From positions 1,798,001 through 1,862,000 of the forward strand of contig NZ_CP109444.1 of the NCBI RefSeq assembly GCF_036227225.1: a DNA stretch of 64,000 nt, given 5' to 3'. Under the pieces are notes generated by a model. It saw only the letters and a list, made by a program, of their open reading frames with translations, made no database searches and had not been told where the DNA came from. The stretch comes from Streptomyces sp. NBC_01478 (GTDB lineage: Bacteria; Actinomycetota; Actinomycetes; Streptomycetales; Streptomycetaceae). Positions 42,360-50,905 of the stretch are shown here, piece by piece (the stretch's first letter is position 1; the number at the start of each line of letters is the position of its first letter). The translations under genes were made by a program, and so were the position numbers.

Positions 42360-43109
42360 TCATCCGGGGTTTCCCAGCACGGCCGCGATCAACTCCCGTC
42401 GGTGGCGGGTGTACGCGGTGCGCAGGGCGGGGCCCGGCCAGTCGGCGGGCAGGAGTTCGGGGGGCAGGACCGGGTCGGCGAGCAAGTGGCGTACGGCGGC
42501 GGCGAGTACGGTGAAGCGGTCGGCCGGGCGGTCGGCGGTGGCGGTGATCCGGTCGAGCAGGGTCTCGGCCGTCTTCGCCCAGGCGTCAAATGGCCAGAGG
42601 TTCGCGGCCAGTTGGCGGGCGGGCTCCTCGGGGCGGGTGGTGAAGTGCCGGGCGACCGCGCCGAGTTCGTCGGGGCGGGGCCGTAGCAGATTGGCCGGGC
42701 GGAGCCAGACTCCCTCGCGGAGTTCCGCGAGCCGGAGCGCGGTCAACTCGCCGCGCAGTTCGGCGCGTTCGGCGGGGCCGCGGCCGGTCGCGGTGACCAC
42801 GGTCATCTCCCAGTCGCCGTCCCAGGGGCGGGTCTCGGGGTGCACGGCGGCGTCCTGGCGGCGCTGGCGCTCCAGCAGCCGGTCGCTGAGCCGGTAGACC
42901 GCGTCCGTGCTGCGCAGGTCTCCGGCGGCCACCATCCGGCTGAGCGCGGCCCGCAGCGTGGATCCGGCCACGCCGAGCGGTTCCACGGCACACAGCAGAT
43001 CCCGTACGGGCAGCTCGGGCGGATGCGTGCCCAGCAGCAGACTGAGGACGACCGACCGGGCGGACAGCGGGCGCAGGTCCACCTCGCCGGGCCCCTCTGA
43101 CACGTTCAT
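42360..43109 (-). CDS. PaaX-family transcriptional regulator
   Basis: 249 residues from ATG at 43109 (another ATG at 43115). N-terminal winged helix LSARSVVLSLLLGTHPPELPVRDLLCAVEPLGVAGSTLRAALSRMVAAGDLRS and central PaaX domain with DGDWEMTVVTA. PaaX proteins repress phenylacetate or related genes and respond to CoA thioesters. It is divergent from an AidB-like acyl-CoA dehydrogenase, with a palindrome at 43149-43159 between, so that is its likely target. Confidence 0.85.
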   Translation of the reverse strand: MNVSEGPGEVDLRPLSARSVVLSLLLGTHPPELPVRDLLCAVEPLGVAGSTLRAALSRMVAAGDLRSTDAVYRLSDRLLERQRRQDAAVHPETRPWDGDWEMTVVTATGRGPAERAELRGELTALRLAELREGVWLRPANLLRPRPDELGAVARHFTTRPEEPARQLAANLWPFDAWAKTAETLLDRITATADRPADRFTVLAAAVRHLLADPVLPPELLPADWPGPALRTAYTRHRRELIAAVLGNPG

Positions 43110-43148
43110 GCGCATGGCCTCGTACTCTACGTGCGGATCCTCGTGTTA

Positions 43149-43159
43149 CATCATTGATG
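43149..43159. promoter_or_regulatory. Palindrome between paaX-like and aidB-like genes
   Basis: CATCATTGATG, perfect 5-bp arms, lies between the divergent starts at 43109 and 43190; a possible PaaX operator. Confidence 0.4.
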
Positions 43160-43189
43160 CGGCCGTTCAGATAGTGCAACACTGGGCGT

Positions 43190-44857
43190 ATGGCCCAGAC
43201 ACTCGCGCACATGTCGCCGCAGCCGCTCAACGCCACGCACGACGTCACCAACCAGCCCCCGCCACTGACCCCGTACGACGCCTCCGAGGACGCGGCCCTG
43301 ATCGAGGGGCTGCGCCGGGAGGGCGCCGGCTGGGCCGAGGAGGATCTGCGGCGGCTCGGTCGGGCGGCGGGCAGCGAGGAGGCGCAGGAGTGGGGTGAGC
43401 AGGCGAACCGGCACGAACCGGAGCTGCGCACCCACGACCGCTACGGCAACCGGATCGACGAGGTCGAGTTCCACCCGAGCTGGCACCGGCTGATGGGCAC
43501 CGCCGTGGCCGAGGGACTGGCCGGCGCGCCCTGGGCCGACGAGCGCCCCGGCGCCCATGTCGCCCGTACCGCACGGGGGTTGGTGTGGGGACACACCGAG
43601 GCCGGGCACGGCTGCCCGACCTCGATGACGTACGCCGCCGTCCCCGCCCTGCGCTCCACGCCCGAACTGGCCGCGGTCTACGAGCCGTTGCTGACCAGCC
43701 GGGTGTACGACCCGGTGCTGCGCGTGCCGACCGAGAAGCGCGGACTGCTGGCCGGGATGGGGATGACGGAGAAGCAGGGCGGGTCCGACGTCCGGACCAA
43801 CACCACGGCGGCCACCCCCACCGCCGAACCGGGTGTCTACACACTGCGCGGGCACAAGTGGTTCACGTCGGCGCCGATGTGCGACGTGTTCCTCGTCCTG
43901 GCGCAGGCTCCTGGCGGGCTGTCGTGCTTCCTGGTGCCGCGCGTGCTGCCCGACGGCAGTCGCAACGTGTTCCGCATCCAGCGGCTGAAGGACAAGCTGG
44001 GCAACCGCTCCAACGCGTCCTCGGAGCCCGAGTTCGACGGGACCGTGGCCTGGCTGGTCGGCCCCGAGGGGCGGGGCGTCAAGACCATCATCGAGATGGT
44101 CAACTGCACCCGTCTGGACTGCGTGATGATGTCGGCGACGCTGATGCGCAAGACGCTCGTCGAGGCGGGCCACCATGTGCGCCACCGCGGCGCGTTCGGC
44201 GCACGACTGCTCGAACAGCCGCTGATGCGCAACGTGTTGGCCGATCTCGCGCTGGAGTCGGAGGCCGCCACGACCCTCACCCTGCGGCTGGCGGGCGCGG
44301 CCGACCGTGCGGTGCGCGGGGACGGCGCCGAGTCGGCGTTCCGCCGGATCGCCACCGCCATCGGCAAGTACTGGGTCACCAAGCGCGGCCCGGCCTTCAC
44401 CGCGGAGGCCCTGGAGTGCCTCGGCGGCAACGGCTACGTCGAGGACTCGGGCATGCCCCGCCACTACCGCGAGGCTCCCCTCCTCTCCATCTGGGAGGGC
44501 TCGGGGAACGTCAACGCCCTTGACGTACTACGGGCGTTGACCCGCGACCCCGGCACGGCGGAGGCCCTGTTCGCCGAACTCGCCCTGGCCCGGGGCGCGG
44601 ACGCCCGCCTGGACACGGCCGTGGGCCGGTTGAGGACGCAACTCGCCGAGGCCACCGAGACGGGCGCCCGCCGGCTCGTGGAGCAGATGGCCCTCACCCT
44701 TCAGGCCTCCCTCCTGGTACGGCACGCCCCGGCCGCCGTCGCCGACGCCTTCTGCGCGACCCGGCTGGCCGGCGACTGGGGGCACGCCTTCGGCACCCTC
44801 CCCGACTCCGCCGACCTCGACACGATCCTCGCCCGCGCTCTGCCCGCAGCAGACTGA
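43190..44857 (+). CDS. aidB: AidB-like acyl-CoA dehydrogenase
   Basis: 555 residues from ATG at 43190. It has the long N-terminal region of AidB (RTHDRYGNRIDEVEFHPSWHRLM), the FAD-binding GMGMTEKQGGSDVRTNTT and GHKWFTSAPMCDVFLVLAQ, and a C-terminus with GNGYVEDSGMPRHYREAPLLSIWEGSGNVNALDV. AidB proteins are linked to the alkylation (Ada) response, or act on branched acyl-CoA. A DNA-damage link fits the PafBC-type promoters and UDG that follow within 6 kb. The divergent PaaX regulator suggests acyl-CoA control instead. Confidence 0.9.
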   Translation: MAQTLAHMSPQPLNATHDVTNQPPPLTPYDASEDAALIEGLRREGAGWAEEDLRRLGRAAGSEEAQEWGEQANRHEPELRTHDRYGNRIDEVEFHPSWHRLMGTAVAEGLAGAPWADERPGAHVARTARGLVWGHTEAGHGCPTSMTYAAVPALRSTPELAAVYEPLLTSRVYDPVLRVPTEKRGLLAGMGMTEKQGGSDVRTNTTAATPTAEPGVYTLRGHKWFTSAPMCDVFLVLAQAPGGLSCFLVPRVLPDGSRNVFRIQRLKDKLGNRSNASSEPEFDGTVAWLVGPEGRGVKTIIEMVNCTRLDCVMMSATLMRKTLVEAGHHVRHRGAFGARLLEQPLMRNVLADLALESEAATTLTLRLAGAADRAVRGDGAESAFRRIATAIGKYWVTKRGPAFTAEALECLGGNGYVEDSGMPRHYREAPLLSIWEGSGNVNALDVLRALTRDPGTAEALFAELALARGADARLDTAVGRLRTQLAEATETGARRLVEQMALTLQASLLVRHAPAAVADAFCATRLAGDWGHAFGTLPDSADLDTILARALPAAD

Positions 44858-44885
44858 CCCTCGGTCACGTCCCGATTCCGCTTCG

Positions 44886-44908
44886 TTGTCAGTGGCGTGG
44901 TGCAGACT
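44886..44908 (+). promoter_or_regulatory. PafBC-type (RecA-independent DNA-damage) promoter of the HEAT-repeat gene
   Basis: TTGTCAGTG (44886-44894), 8 bases, CAGACT (44903-44908). This matches the TTGTCRGTG-N8-TANNNT consensus of mycobacterial RecA-independent damage promoters, except C for T at the first -10 base. Start codon is 36 bases downstream. Confidence 0.6.
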
Positions 44909-44943
44909 CGCGATCAGTTGGCACCGCGCCTGGGGAGGACAAC

Positions 44944-46980
44944 GTGTTCACGGGGATCGACGAGATCGACTGGGCCTCACTGCGGCACGCGTACGGCAGT
45001 GCGGCGGGCGTGCCCGGACTGCTCCGAGGACTGGCCTCCGCGGACCCCGTCGAGCGGGCGAGCGCGCTCGACGGGATGTACGGCGCGGTGCACCACCAGG
45101 GGATCGTCTACGACTCTACGCTCGCCTGCGTTCCGTTTCTGTGCGCGCTCGCCGCTTGCGAAGAGGTCGCGGACCGTGGCGGGTTGGTGGAGCTTCTGGT
45201 CAGCATCGGACGGGGGCACGGGCCGGAGGAGGACGGGTCCGAGCCGGCGGAAGCCGCCGTCCGCGCGCGGGCCGAGGTCTTCGCCGCGCTCCTCGGCGAC
45301 CGGGACTCCGGCGTGCGCCGGGCGGCGCCCGAGGCCCTCGTCCGGTTCCTCGACCAACCTCCGCGCGTGCTGAGCCTGTTGCGGCAGCGCATCACGGTCG
45401 AGCGCGACGACCGGGTGCTGCTCGCCCTCGCCGAGAGCCTCGGCCTGTTCGTACGACAGCACCCGTCCCACTCCGCCGGGGCGCTGGACACCCTGCTGAT
45501 GCTCGGCACTCCGCCGTACGACCCCGGTCTACGGCTCGCCGCGCTCGGCCAACTCGCGGGCTGCGCACCCGATCTGCTCCCCGCCGACCTGGTCCCGACC
45601 GTCGTCGAGCTGCTCGGGGAGCGGTCCGAGCAGCGCGGGTCGGGCCGCTCGGCGCGGGACGGGACCGACGGCCCGGACGCGGACACCCTCGCGGGACGGT
45701 TACGGCGGCTGCGGCCCTCGGACGAGGAGGGCGCGCTGCTGTTGCGGACGCTGCACACCGCGCTCGGCGGGCGGGTGGGCGACCGGATCGCCTTGCTGGA
45801 AGGGCAGTTGAGCAGCCCGGACGCGGCCGACCGGTGCAACGGGGTGTGGATGGCGGCGGGGTTGTTCCGCGAGTGGCGGGCCGACTACACGGCACCCGTC
45901 GAGCTGATCGGTGCCCAACTGGGCGCGGGAGAGCGTCCGTTGCCCGGCGCGGCGGAGTCGGACCGGTTGCGCGATGCGGCGGTGTCGGTCCTGGGCGATC
46001 TCTTCCACCTGGCCGCGCCTGCCGCCGACCACCTCCACGCACTGGTGACCGCACGCCCCGACCTGTGGATGCACCGCTGGGAACGCCGGGCGCCGACCTT
46101 GGGCGGTCCGCTCAAGTCCCTTGCCCGCAGCGGCGATCCCCGGGCGACACCGGTGCTGGCCCAGGTGCTCGCGCAGCCGGTCGTGCCCGACGATCTGGGG
46201 CACGTGATCGTCCACCTCGGCCGCTCGGCCGCACCGCTCGCCCCGGCGCTGCGAGACCGGCTCGGCCGGGTGCCCCTCGACTCCCCCGAGACGTACGACC
46301 GTGCCGTACCGCTGCTGTCGGCGCTGACCGCGCTCGCCGATCGGGAGGCCGTGCCGGAGGTGGTGCGGTTGTTGCGCGGGATGGGGGACGGGGTGCGGTC
46401 GAGGCACCGGGTCGTGGAGTCGGCGGTCCGGGCGCTCGACGCGTTCGGGGGTGGTGCGGAGGGGGTCGTACCGGTGCTGCGCGAGCTGTTGGAGTCTGCG
46501 TGCGCGGGGGTGGCCGCCGGTGCTCTGTGGTCGGTGGAGGGCGATGCTGCGGCCGTACTGCCGGTGCTGGTCCGGGAGTTGGCGGGGTCGGACGGGCACC
46601 GGCGCCGGGCCGCCGCGGAGGCGGTGGCGCGGTTGGGGTCGTCGGCGCGGGCCGCGGTGCCCGGGTTGTCGCGGATGGCCGAGGCCGGGTGCGTGCGGGA
46701 GCGGACGGCCGGCGCGGCTGCGCTGTGGCGGGTCACCGGGGAGGTGGAGGGGGTGCTTCCGGTGCTGCGTTCGGCCTGGGTGGAGCATCCGGGTGTGCGG
46801 GGCGTCGTCGCCGCGTGCCTGGTCGACATGGGGGCGGCCGGGGCGCCTCTGCACGATCTGGTGGCAGCGGAACTCGCCGCTCCACGACGGCACTTGGTGC
46901 GGTCGGGCGGGCACGGGAGTCAGGACGTGCTGGAGGACGAGCGGTTGCTTGAGGTGTGCCGGGAGGTGCGGGCGGAGTGA
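44944..46980 (+). CDS. HEAT-repeat protein
   Basis: 678 residues from GTG at 44944 (GGGGAGGA upstream). No catalytic domain; repeated helical pairs (LGSSARAAVPGLSRMAEAGCVRERTAGAAALWRVTG, PVLRELLESACAGVAAGALWSVEGDAAAVLPVLVREL) indicate HEAT/armadillo-like alpha-solenoid. Likely a scaffold or DNA-glycosylase-like binding surface; function unknown. Its promoter is of the PafBC type, so it may be a damage-induced protein. A hairpin at 46997-47026 follows. Confidence 0.82.
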   Translation: MFTGIDEIDWASLRHAYGSAAGVPGLLRGLASADPVERASALDGMYGAVHHQGIVYDSTLACVPFLCALAACEEVADRGGLVELLVSIGRGHGPEEDGSEPAEAAVRARAEVFAALLGDRDSGVRRAAPEALVRFLDQPPRVLSLLRQRITVERDDRVLLALAESLGLFVRQHPSHSAGALDTLLMLGTPPYDPGLRLAALGQLAGCAPDLLPADLVPTVVELLGERSEQRGSGRSARDGTDGPDADTLAGRLRRLRPSDEEGALLLRTLHTALGGRVGDRIALLEGQLSSPDAADRCNGVWMAAGLFREWRADYTAPVELIGAQLGAGERPLPGAAESDRLRDAAVSVLGDLFHLAAPAADHLHALVTARPDLWMHRWERRAPTLGGPLKSLARSGDPRATPVLAQVLAQPVVPDDLGHVIVHLGRSAAPLAPALRDRLGRVPLDSPETYDRAVPLLSALTALADREAVPEVVRLLRGMGDGVRSRHRVVESAVRALDAFGGGAEGVVPVLRELLESACAGVAAGALWSVEGDAAAVLPVLVRELAGSDGHRRRAAAEAVARLGSSARAAVPGLSRMAEAGCVRERTAGAAALWRVTGEVEGVLPVLRSAWVEHPGVRGVVAACLVDMGAAGAPLHDLVAAELAAPRRHLVRSGGHGSQDVLEDERLLEVCREVRAE

Positions 46981-46996
46981 GACGGGCGGGTCGAGG

Positions 46997-47026
46997 GCCC
47001 CTGTATGCGGTGCGCATGCCAGGGGC
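46997..47026. terminator. Bidirectional hairpin after the HEAT-repeat gene
   Basis: GCCCCTG (46997-47003) pairs with CAGGGGC (47020-47026), with an inner stem ATGCG/CGCAT. It lies between converging stops at 46980 and 47053. Confidence 0.65.
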
Positions 47027-47052
47027 GCTCGGACGACGCCGGGCCGGGGTGT

Positions 47053-47637
47053 TCAGCCCGTCTTGCGCCCCCACAGCGGGCCGAAGCGGGCCCACTCCAC
47101 GTCCCACTGGTCCATGCGCCGGCGTTCCAGGCGGACGCGCAGGGCCCGGGCGCTGATGAACGGGACGGCCGCCGCGCCCATTCCCAGGAGCGTGCCGATC
47201 AGCACGGCCCGCAACTGGGCCTGTGCGGCGCTGGCGGGCTTGGTGACCAGGTGGCCCTGCGGGTCGGTCCAGACGGTCACCGGAGTGCCTATGCCGCTGC
47301 CGGAAGGGACGCGTATCTGGCCGGTGTGCGAGGAGCCGTCCACGGCCGTCCAGCGGACCTTCGCCCAGAACGGTTCGCCGCTCGTCCCCTGGGAGTTCGC
47401 CGGGGCGGGGCCGGGCGCGTTCTGGGTCACCAGGGCGACCACGGGTTTCCAGTCGACGCGTTCCTGGGCCAGCTCGTGTTCGACGGACTGCGTCGCCGTC
47501 AGACCGGCGAGCACACCGACGAGGACGGTGATCAGCCAGGCGCCGAGCACGATCCACGACTCCACCGCATCGGCACGGCGCTTGAGCGGATTGCGCCGCC
47601 ATCGCCACAGCCACACCTTCGGACCACGGAACGCCAT
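47053..47637 (-). CDS. Rv1733c-family membrane protein
   Basis: 194 residues from ATG at 47637, chosen because AGGAGG lies 9 bases upstream (an ATG at 47655 overlaps that site). N-terminal basic RGPKVWLWRWRRNPLKRRADAVESWIVLGAWLITVLVGVLAGLTA with one membrane helix, an outside domain with VRWTAVDGSSHTGQIRVPSG and a second helix (AVLIGTLLGMGAAAVPFI). This matches the actinobacterial Rv1733c group; function unknown. An ECF-like promoter lies upstream. Confidence 0.82.
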   Translation of the reverse strand: MAFRGPKVWLWRWRRNPLKRRADAVESWIVLGAWLITVLVGVLAGLTATQSVEHELAQERVDWKPVVALVTQNAPGPAPANSQGTSGEPFWAKVRWTAVDGSSHTGQIRVPSGSGIGTPVTVWTDPQGHLVTKPASAAQAQLRAVLIGTLLGMGAAAVPFISARALRVRLERRRMDQWDVEWARFGPLWGRKTG

Positions 47638-47713
47638 CGAAGGCATCCTCCTCATGAACGCACTGACATGCCGAACCGCCCTCCCATACGGGAGACGCCT
47701 CCTCGATGCTCAC

Positions 47714-47738
47714 GACGAATACCCCGACTCGACGTTCC
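47714..47738 (-). promoter_or_regulatory. ECF-sigma-like promoter of the Rv1733c-type gene
   Basis: GGAAC (47738-47734), 16 bases, CGTC (47717-47714) on the minus strand, the common ECF sigma arrangement, about 70 bases before the start codon. Confidence 0.4.
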
Positions 47739-47845
47739 CATGACTGCCCCGACTCGCGCAGGCGCTTCGCGTGAGACCCCCGCGAATGTGTCCCAGAAGC
47801 CAGTGTCGACGCCCTGACCTGCGGTGATTCCGACTCCGGGGGTGA

Positions 47846-47868
47846 CTGTCAGTGGTGGGGTGCAGACT
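47846..47868 (+). promoter_or_regulatory. PafBC-type promoter of the BNR-propeller gene
   Basis: CTGTCAGTG (47846-47854), 8 bases, CAGACT (47863-47868). The last part (GGTGCAGACT) is identical to the site at 44886-44908. Start codon is 50 bases downstream. Confidence 0.55.
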
Positions 47869-47917
47869 GGCGGGTGATGGGGGCAAAGTCGCCAAAAACA
47901 CGGTGGAGGTGACCGGC

Positions 47918-49003
47918 ATGACAGAGGTACTGCTCGCGGTGGGCACGCGAAAAGGCCTGTTCATCGGGCGTAGGCGGGGTGGGGTGTGGGAGTTCGACGA
48001 GAGTCCGTACTTCAACGCGCAGGCGCTGTATTCGGTCGCTGTCGACACCCGCGGCCCCACGCCGAGACTGCTGGCGGGTGGTGACAGCTCTCACTGGGGG
48101 CCGTCCGTGTTCCACTCCGACGACCTGGGCCGCACCTGGGCCGAGCCGGCACAGCCGGCGGTCAGGTTCCCGAAGGACACGGGGGCCTCGCTGGAGCGGG
48201 TGTGGCAGTTGCACCCGGCGGCCGCGGAACCCGACGTGGTGTACGCGGGCACGGAGCCGGCCGCACTGTTCCGCTCCGAGGACCGCGGCGAGAGCTTCGA
48301 ACTCGTCCGGCCCCTCTGGGAGCACCCCACGCGCTCGCGGTGGGTTCCGGGCGGCGGCGGGGAGGGACTGCACACGGTCCTGACCGACGAGCGCGACCCG
48401 CGGGCCGTGACGGTGGCCGTCTCGACGGCCGGGGTGTTCCGCACGGGCGACGGGGGCCAGAGCTGGGAGCCGTCCAACTCCGGTGTCTCCGCGGTGTTCC
48501 TGCCGGATCCGAACCCGGAGTTCGGGCAGTGCGTGCACAAGGTCGCGCAGGACGCGGCGACCCCGGACCGGCTGTATCTGCAGAACCACTGGGGTGTGTA
48601 CCGCAGTGACGACGCGGGCGCGCACTGGACGGACATCGGCGCGGGCCTGCCGTCCACGTTCGGCTTCGCGGCGGTGGCCCACCCGCATCGCGGTGACACG
48701 GCGTACGTCTTCCCGATCAACGCCGACTCCGACCGGGTGCCCGCCGATCGCCGGTGCCGGGTCTTCCGTACGGCGGACGCGGGCCGGAGCTGGGAGCCGC
48801 TGTCGGCCGGTCTGCCGTCCGAGGACCACTACGGCACGGTGTTGCGGGACGCGATGTGCACGGACGACGCGGACCCGGCGGGCGTGTACTTCGGCAACCG
48901 CAACGGCGAGGTGTTCGCGTCGGACGACGACGGGGACAGTTGGCGGCAGTTGGCGTCCCACCTCCCGGACGTGCTGTGCGTCCGCGCGGCGGTCCTCGCA
49001 TGA
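47918..49003 (+). CDS. BNR/Asp-box beta-propeller protein (sialidase-like fold)
   Basis: 361 residues from ATG at 47918, GGAGG 8 bases upstream. [22 protein letters not shown] starts a propeller with repeated Asp-box strands: [85 protein letters not shown]. It has no signal peptide. The Asp-box fold is common to exo-sialidases, but catalytic residues cannot be placed; related actinobacterial proteins are of unknown function. Its promoter looks DNA-damage type and UDG follows 134 bases later. Confidence 0.85.
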   Translation: MTEVLLAVGTRKGLFIGRRRGGVWEFDESPYFNAQALYSVAVDTRGPTPRLLAGGDSSHWGPSVFHSDDLGRTWAEPAQPAVRFPKDTGASLERVWQLHPAAAEPDVVYAGTEPAALFRSEDRGESFELVRPLWEHPTRSRWVPGGGGEGLHTVLTDERDPRAVTVAVSTAGVFRTGDGGQSWEPSNSGVSAVFLPDPNPEFGQCVHKVAQDAATPDRLYLQNHWGVYRSDDAGAHWTDIGAGLPSTFGFAAVAHPHRGDTAYVFPINADSDRVPADRRCRVFRTADAGRSWEPLSAGLPSEDHYGTVLRDAMCTDDADPAGVYFGNRNGEVFASDDDGDSWRQLASHLPDVLCVRAAVLA

Positions 49004-49123
49004 GGGTGGGAGTTTCCGGAACGGCAACTCCCGTGAGGGGAGGCTTCGTTCAGAGACGTCGACGGTCCGGTCGTTCTCGGTCGGGCTCGGGCCACCGGTT
49101 GATCGCCGGGCCCTGTACGGCAG

Positions 49124-49129
49124 TAGGGT
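49124..49129 (+). promoter_or_regulatory. -10 box of leaderless uracil-DNA glycosylase gene
   Basis: TAGGGT ends 7 bases before GTG at 49137, placing the transcript start at that codon. Confidence 0.5.
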
Positions 49130-49136
49130 GACGCCC

Positions 49137-49814
49137 GTGGCACCACGACCGTTGCATGAGATCGTCGAACCGGGCTGGGCGAAAGCCCTGGAACCCGTGA
49201 CCGGACGCGTCGCCGAGATGGGGGACTTCCTGCGCGCGGAGATCGCCGCCGGGCGCACCTACCTACCGGCCGGGCCGAATGTCCTCCGAGCCTTCCAGCA
49301 GCCCTTCGACGACGTCCGCGTCCTGATCGTCGGGCAGGACCCGTATCCGACTCCGGGGCACGCGGTGGGGCTGTCGTTCTCGGTGGCCCCCGAGGTACGT
49401 CCGCTGCCCCCGAGCCTGCTCAACATCTACCGGGAGCTGAACACGGACCTGGGCCTGCCCCAGCCGTCCAACGGCGACCTGACCCCGTGGAGCCAGCAGG
49501 GGGTGCTGCTGCTCAACAGGGCGCTCACCACGGCCCCGCGCAGTCCGGCCGCCCATCGCGGCAAGGGCTGGGAAGAGGTCACCGAGCAGGCGATACGGGC
49601 GCTGGCCGCGCGCGGCAAACCGCTGGTGTCGATCCTGTGGGGCCGTGACGCCCGCAACCTCCGTCCCCTCCTCGGCGACCTGCCTTCGGTGGAGTCCTCC
49701 CACCCGTCCCCGATGTCGGCCGACCGCGGCTTCTTCGGCTCCCGCCCCTTCAGCCGCGCCAACGACCTGCTGGTCCGGCAAGGAGGACAACCGGTGGACT
49801 GGCGCCTGCCGTGA
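49137..49814 (+). CDS. ung: Uracil-DNA glycosylase
   Basis: 225 residues, GTG at 49137 (a GTG at 49128 overlaps the -10 box). Family 1 [25 protein letters not shown] holds the catalytic Asp, [15 protein letters not shown] the phenylalanine/leucine pocket, and [21 protein letters not shown] the catalytic His loop. It removes uracil from DNA in base excision repair. It overlaps the following kinase-like gene by four bases (GTGA). Confidence 0.96.
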   Translation: MAPRPLHEIVEPGWAKALEPVTGRVAEMGDFLRAEIAAGRTYLPAGPNVLRAFQQPFDDVRVLIVGQDPYPTPGHAVGLSFSVAPEVRPLPPSLLNIYRELNTDLGLPQPSNGDLTPWSQQGVLLLNRALTTAPRSPAAHRGKGWEEVTEQAIRALAARGKPLVSILWGRDARNLRPLLGDLPSVESSHPSPMSADRGFFGSRPFSRANDLLVRQGGQPVDWRLP

Positions 49815-50800
49815 CGATTCCCGGGTTCCTCGCCGTGGACTCCGGAGGCTCCGGGCTCCGTGTCGTCGTCGGCGAGGTCGGTGGTGGCCGGAGATCCGGC
49901 CCACTCTCCTCAGGGGAACCCGTTCGGACCGGTGCTCGCGGTATCGACGCCGGGCATTTCATGGAGCAACTGGTCCCCATGGTGCGGGCGTTGGCCGAAA
50001 AGGCCGAGGTGTCCGAGGTGGCCACGGCCGCGATCGGGGCCGCCGGGCTCGCCACCCTCGGGGACGGATTACGGGCCGAGTTGCCGGGGGCGCTGGCCCG
50101 GGAGTTCGGGGTGCGGACGGTCGCGCTCGCCGCTGATGCGGTCATCGCCTACGTGGGCGCCCTCGGGGTGCGGCCCGGTGCCGTGGTGGCCGGCGGGACC
50201 GGTCTCATCGCGATCGGTACCGACCTCGCGGGGTGGCGGCGGGCGGACGGCTGGGGGCATCTGCTGGGTGACTGCGGTGGCGGGGCGTGGATCGGGCGGG
50301 CCGGGCTGGAGGCGGCGCTGCGCGCCTACGACGGGCGGGACGGTGGTTCGGTAGCGCTGTTGAGCTGCGCCGAGGAGCAGTTCGGGGCGATGGCGGGGTT
50401 GCCGGGGCGGTTGTATCCGCGGTCGGACCGGCCCGCCGTACTCGCCTCGTTCGCGCCCCGCGTCGCCGAGTGCGCCCCGGACGACCCGGTGGCGGCCGGC
50501 ATCCTGCGCGCCGCCGCCCGGCACATCGCCGAGTCCGCCGGCGCGGTCTGCCCGGCCACCGGGGAGCCTCGTGTCGCGCTCGCGGGTGGCCTGTTCAAGA
50601 TGGGCGAGCCTCTCCTCGCGCCCCTGCACGAGGAGTTGGCGAAACAACTGCCGCAAGCACGGACGGTCCCGGCGGAGGGCGATCCGCTGGACGGCGCCGT
50701 GCGGATCGCGCGGGATCTCGCCGCGGGCGCCCTCGGGCTGCCGTGTGACGACGTGATGTTGTCCGTGGTGAACCCGGGCGAGCCCAAAGGGACAAGGTGA
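49811..50800 (+). CDS. N-acetylglucosamine-kinase-like BadF/BadG-family ATPase
   Basis: 329 residues, GTG at 49811 overlapping the UDG stop. ASKHA-fold kinase: [75 protein letters not shown] and a C-terminal [10 protein letters not shown]. This is the BcrAD/BadFG-type family that includes GlcNAc kinase. It probably phosphorylates GlcNAc or a similar sugar. Coupling to a DNA-repair enzyme is unexpected and may simply be close packing. Confidence 0.85.
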   Translation: MTIPGFLAVDSGGSGLRVVVGEVGGGRRSGPLSSGEPVRTGARGIDAGHFMEQLVPMVRALAEKAEVSEVATAAIGAAGLATLGDGLRAELPGALAREFGVRTVALAADAVIAYVGALGVRPGAVVAGGTGLIAIGTDLAGWRRADGWGHLLGDCGGGAWIGRAGLEAALRAYDGRDGGSVALLSCAEEQFGAMAGLPGRLYPRSDRPAVLASFAPRVAECAPDDPVAAGILRAAARHIAESAGAVCPATGEPRVALAGGLFKMGEPLLAPLHEELAKQLPQARTVPAEGDPLDGAVRIARDLAAGALGLPCDDVMLSVVNPGEPKGTR

Positions 50801-50891
50801 TCACTTCTGATCCGTACGTAACTCATCAGACAAAACAGGACGGATACCGCTCACCTGCACCCTCCCCGAACAGGGGAGCCCAGGAAGCCAG

Positions 50892-50897
50892 TAACAT
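50892..50897 (+). promoter_or_regulatory. -10 box of the leaderless CbiX-like gene
   Basis: TAACAT, 8 bases before ATG at 50906. Confidence 0.4.
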
Positions 50898-50905
50898 GCC
50901 TCGCC

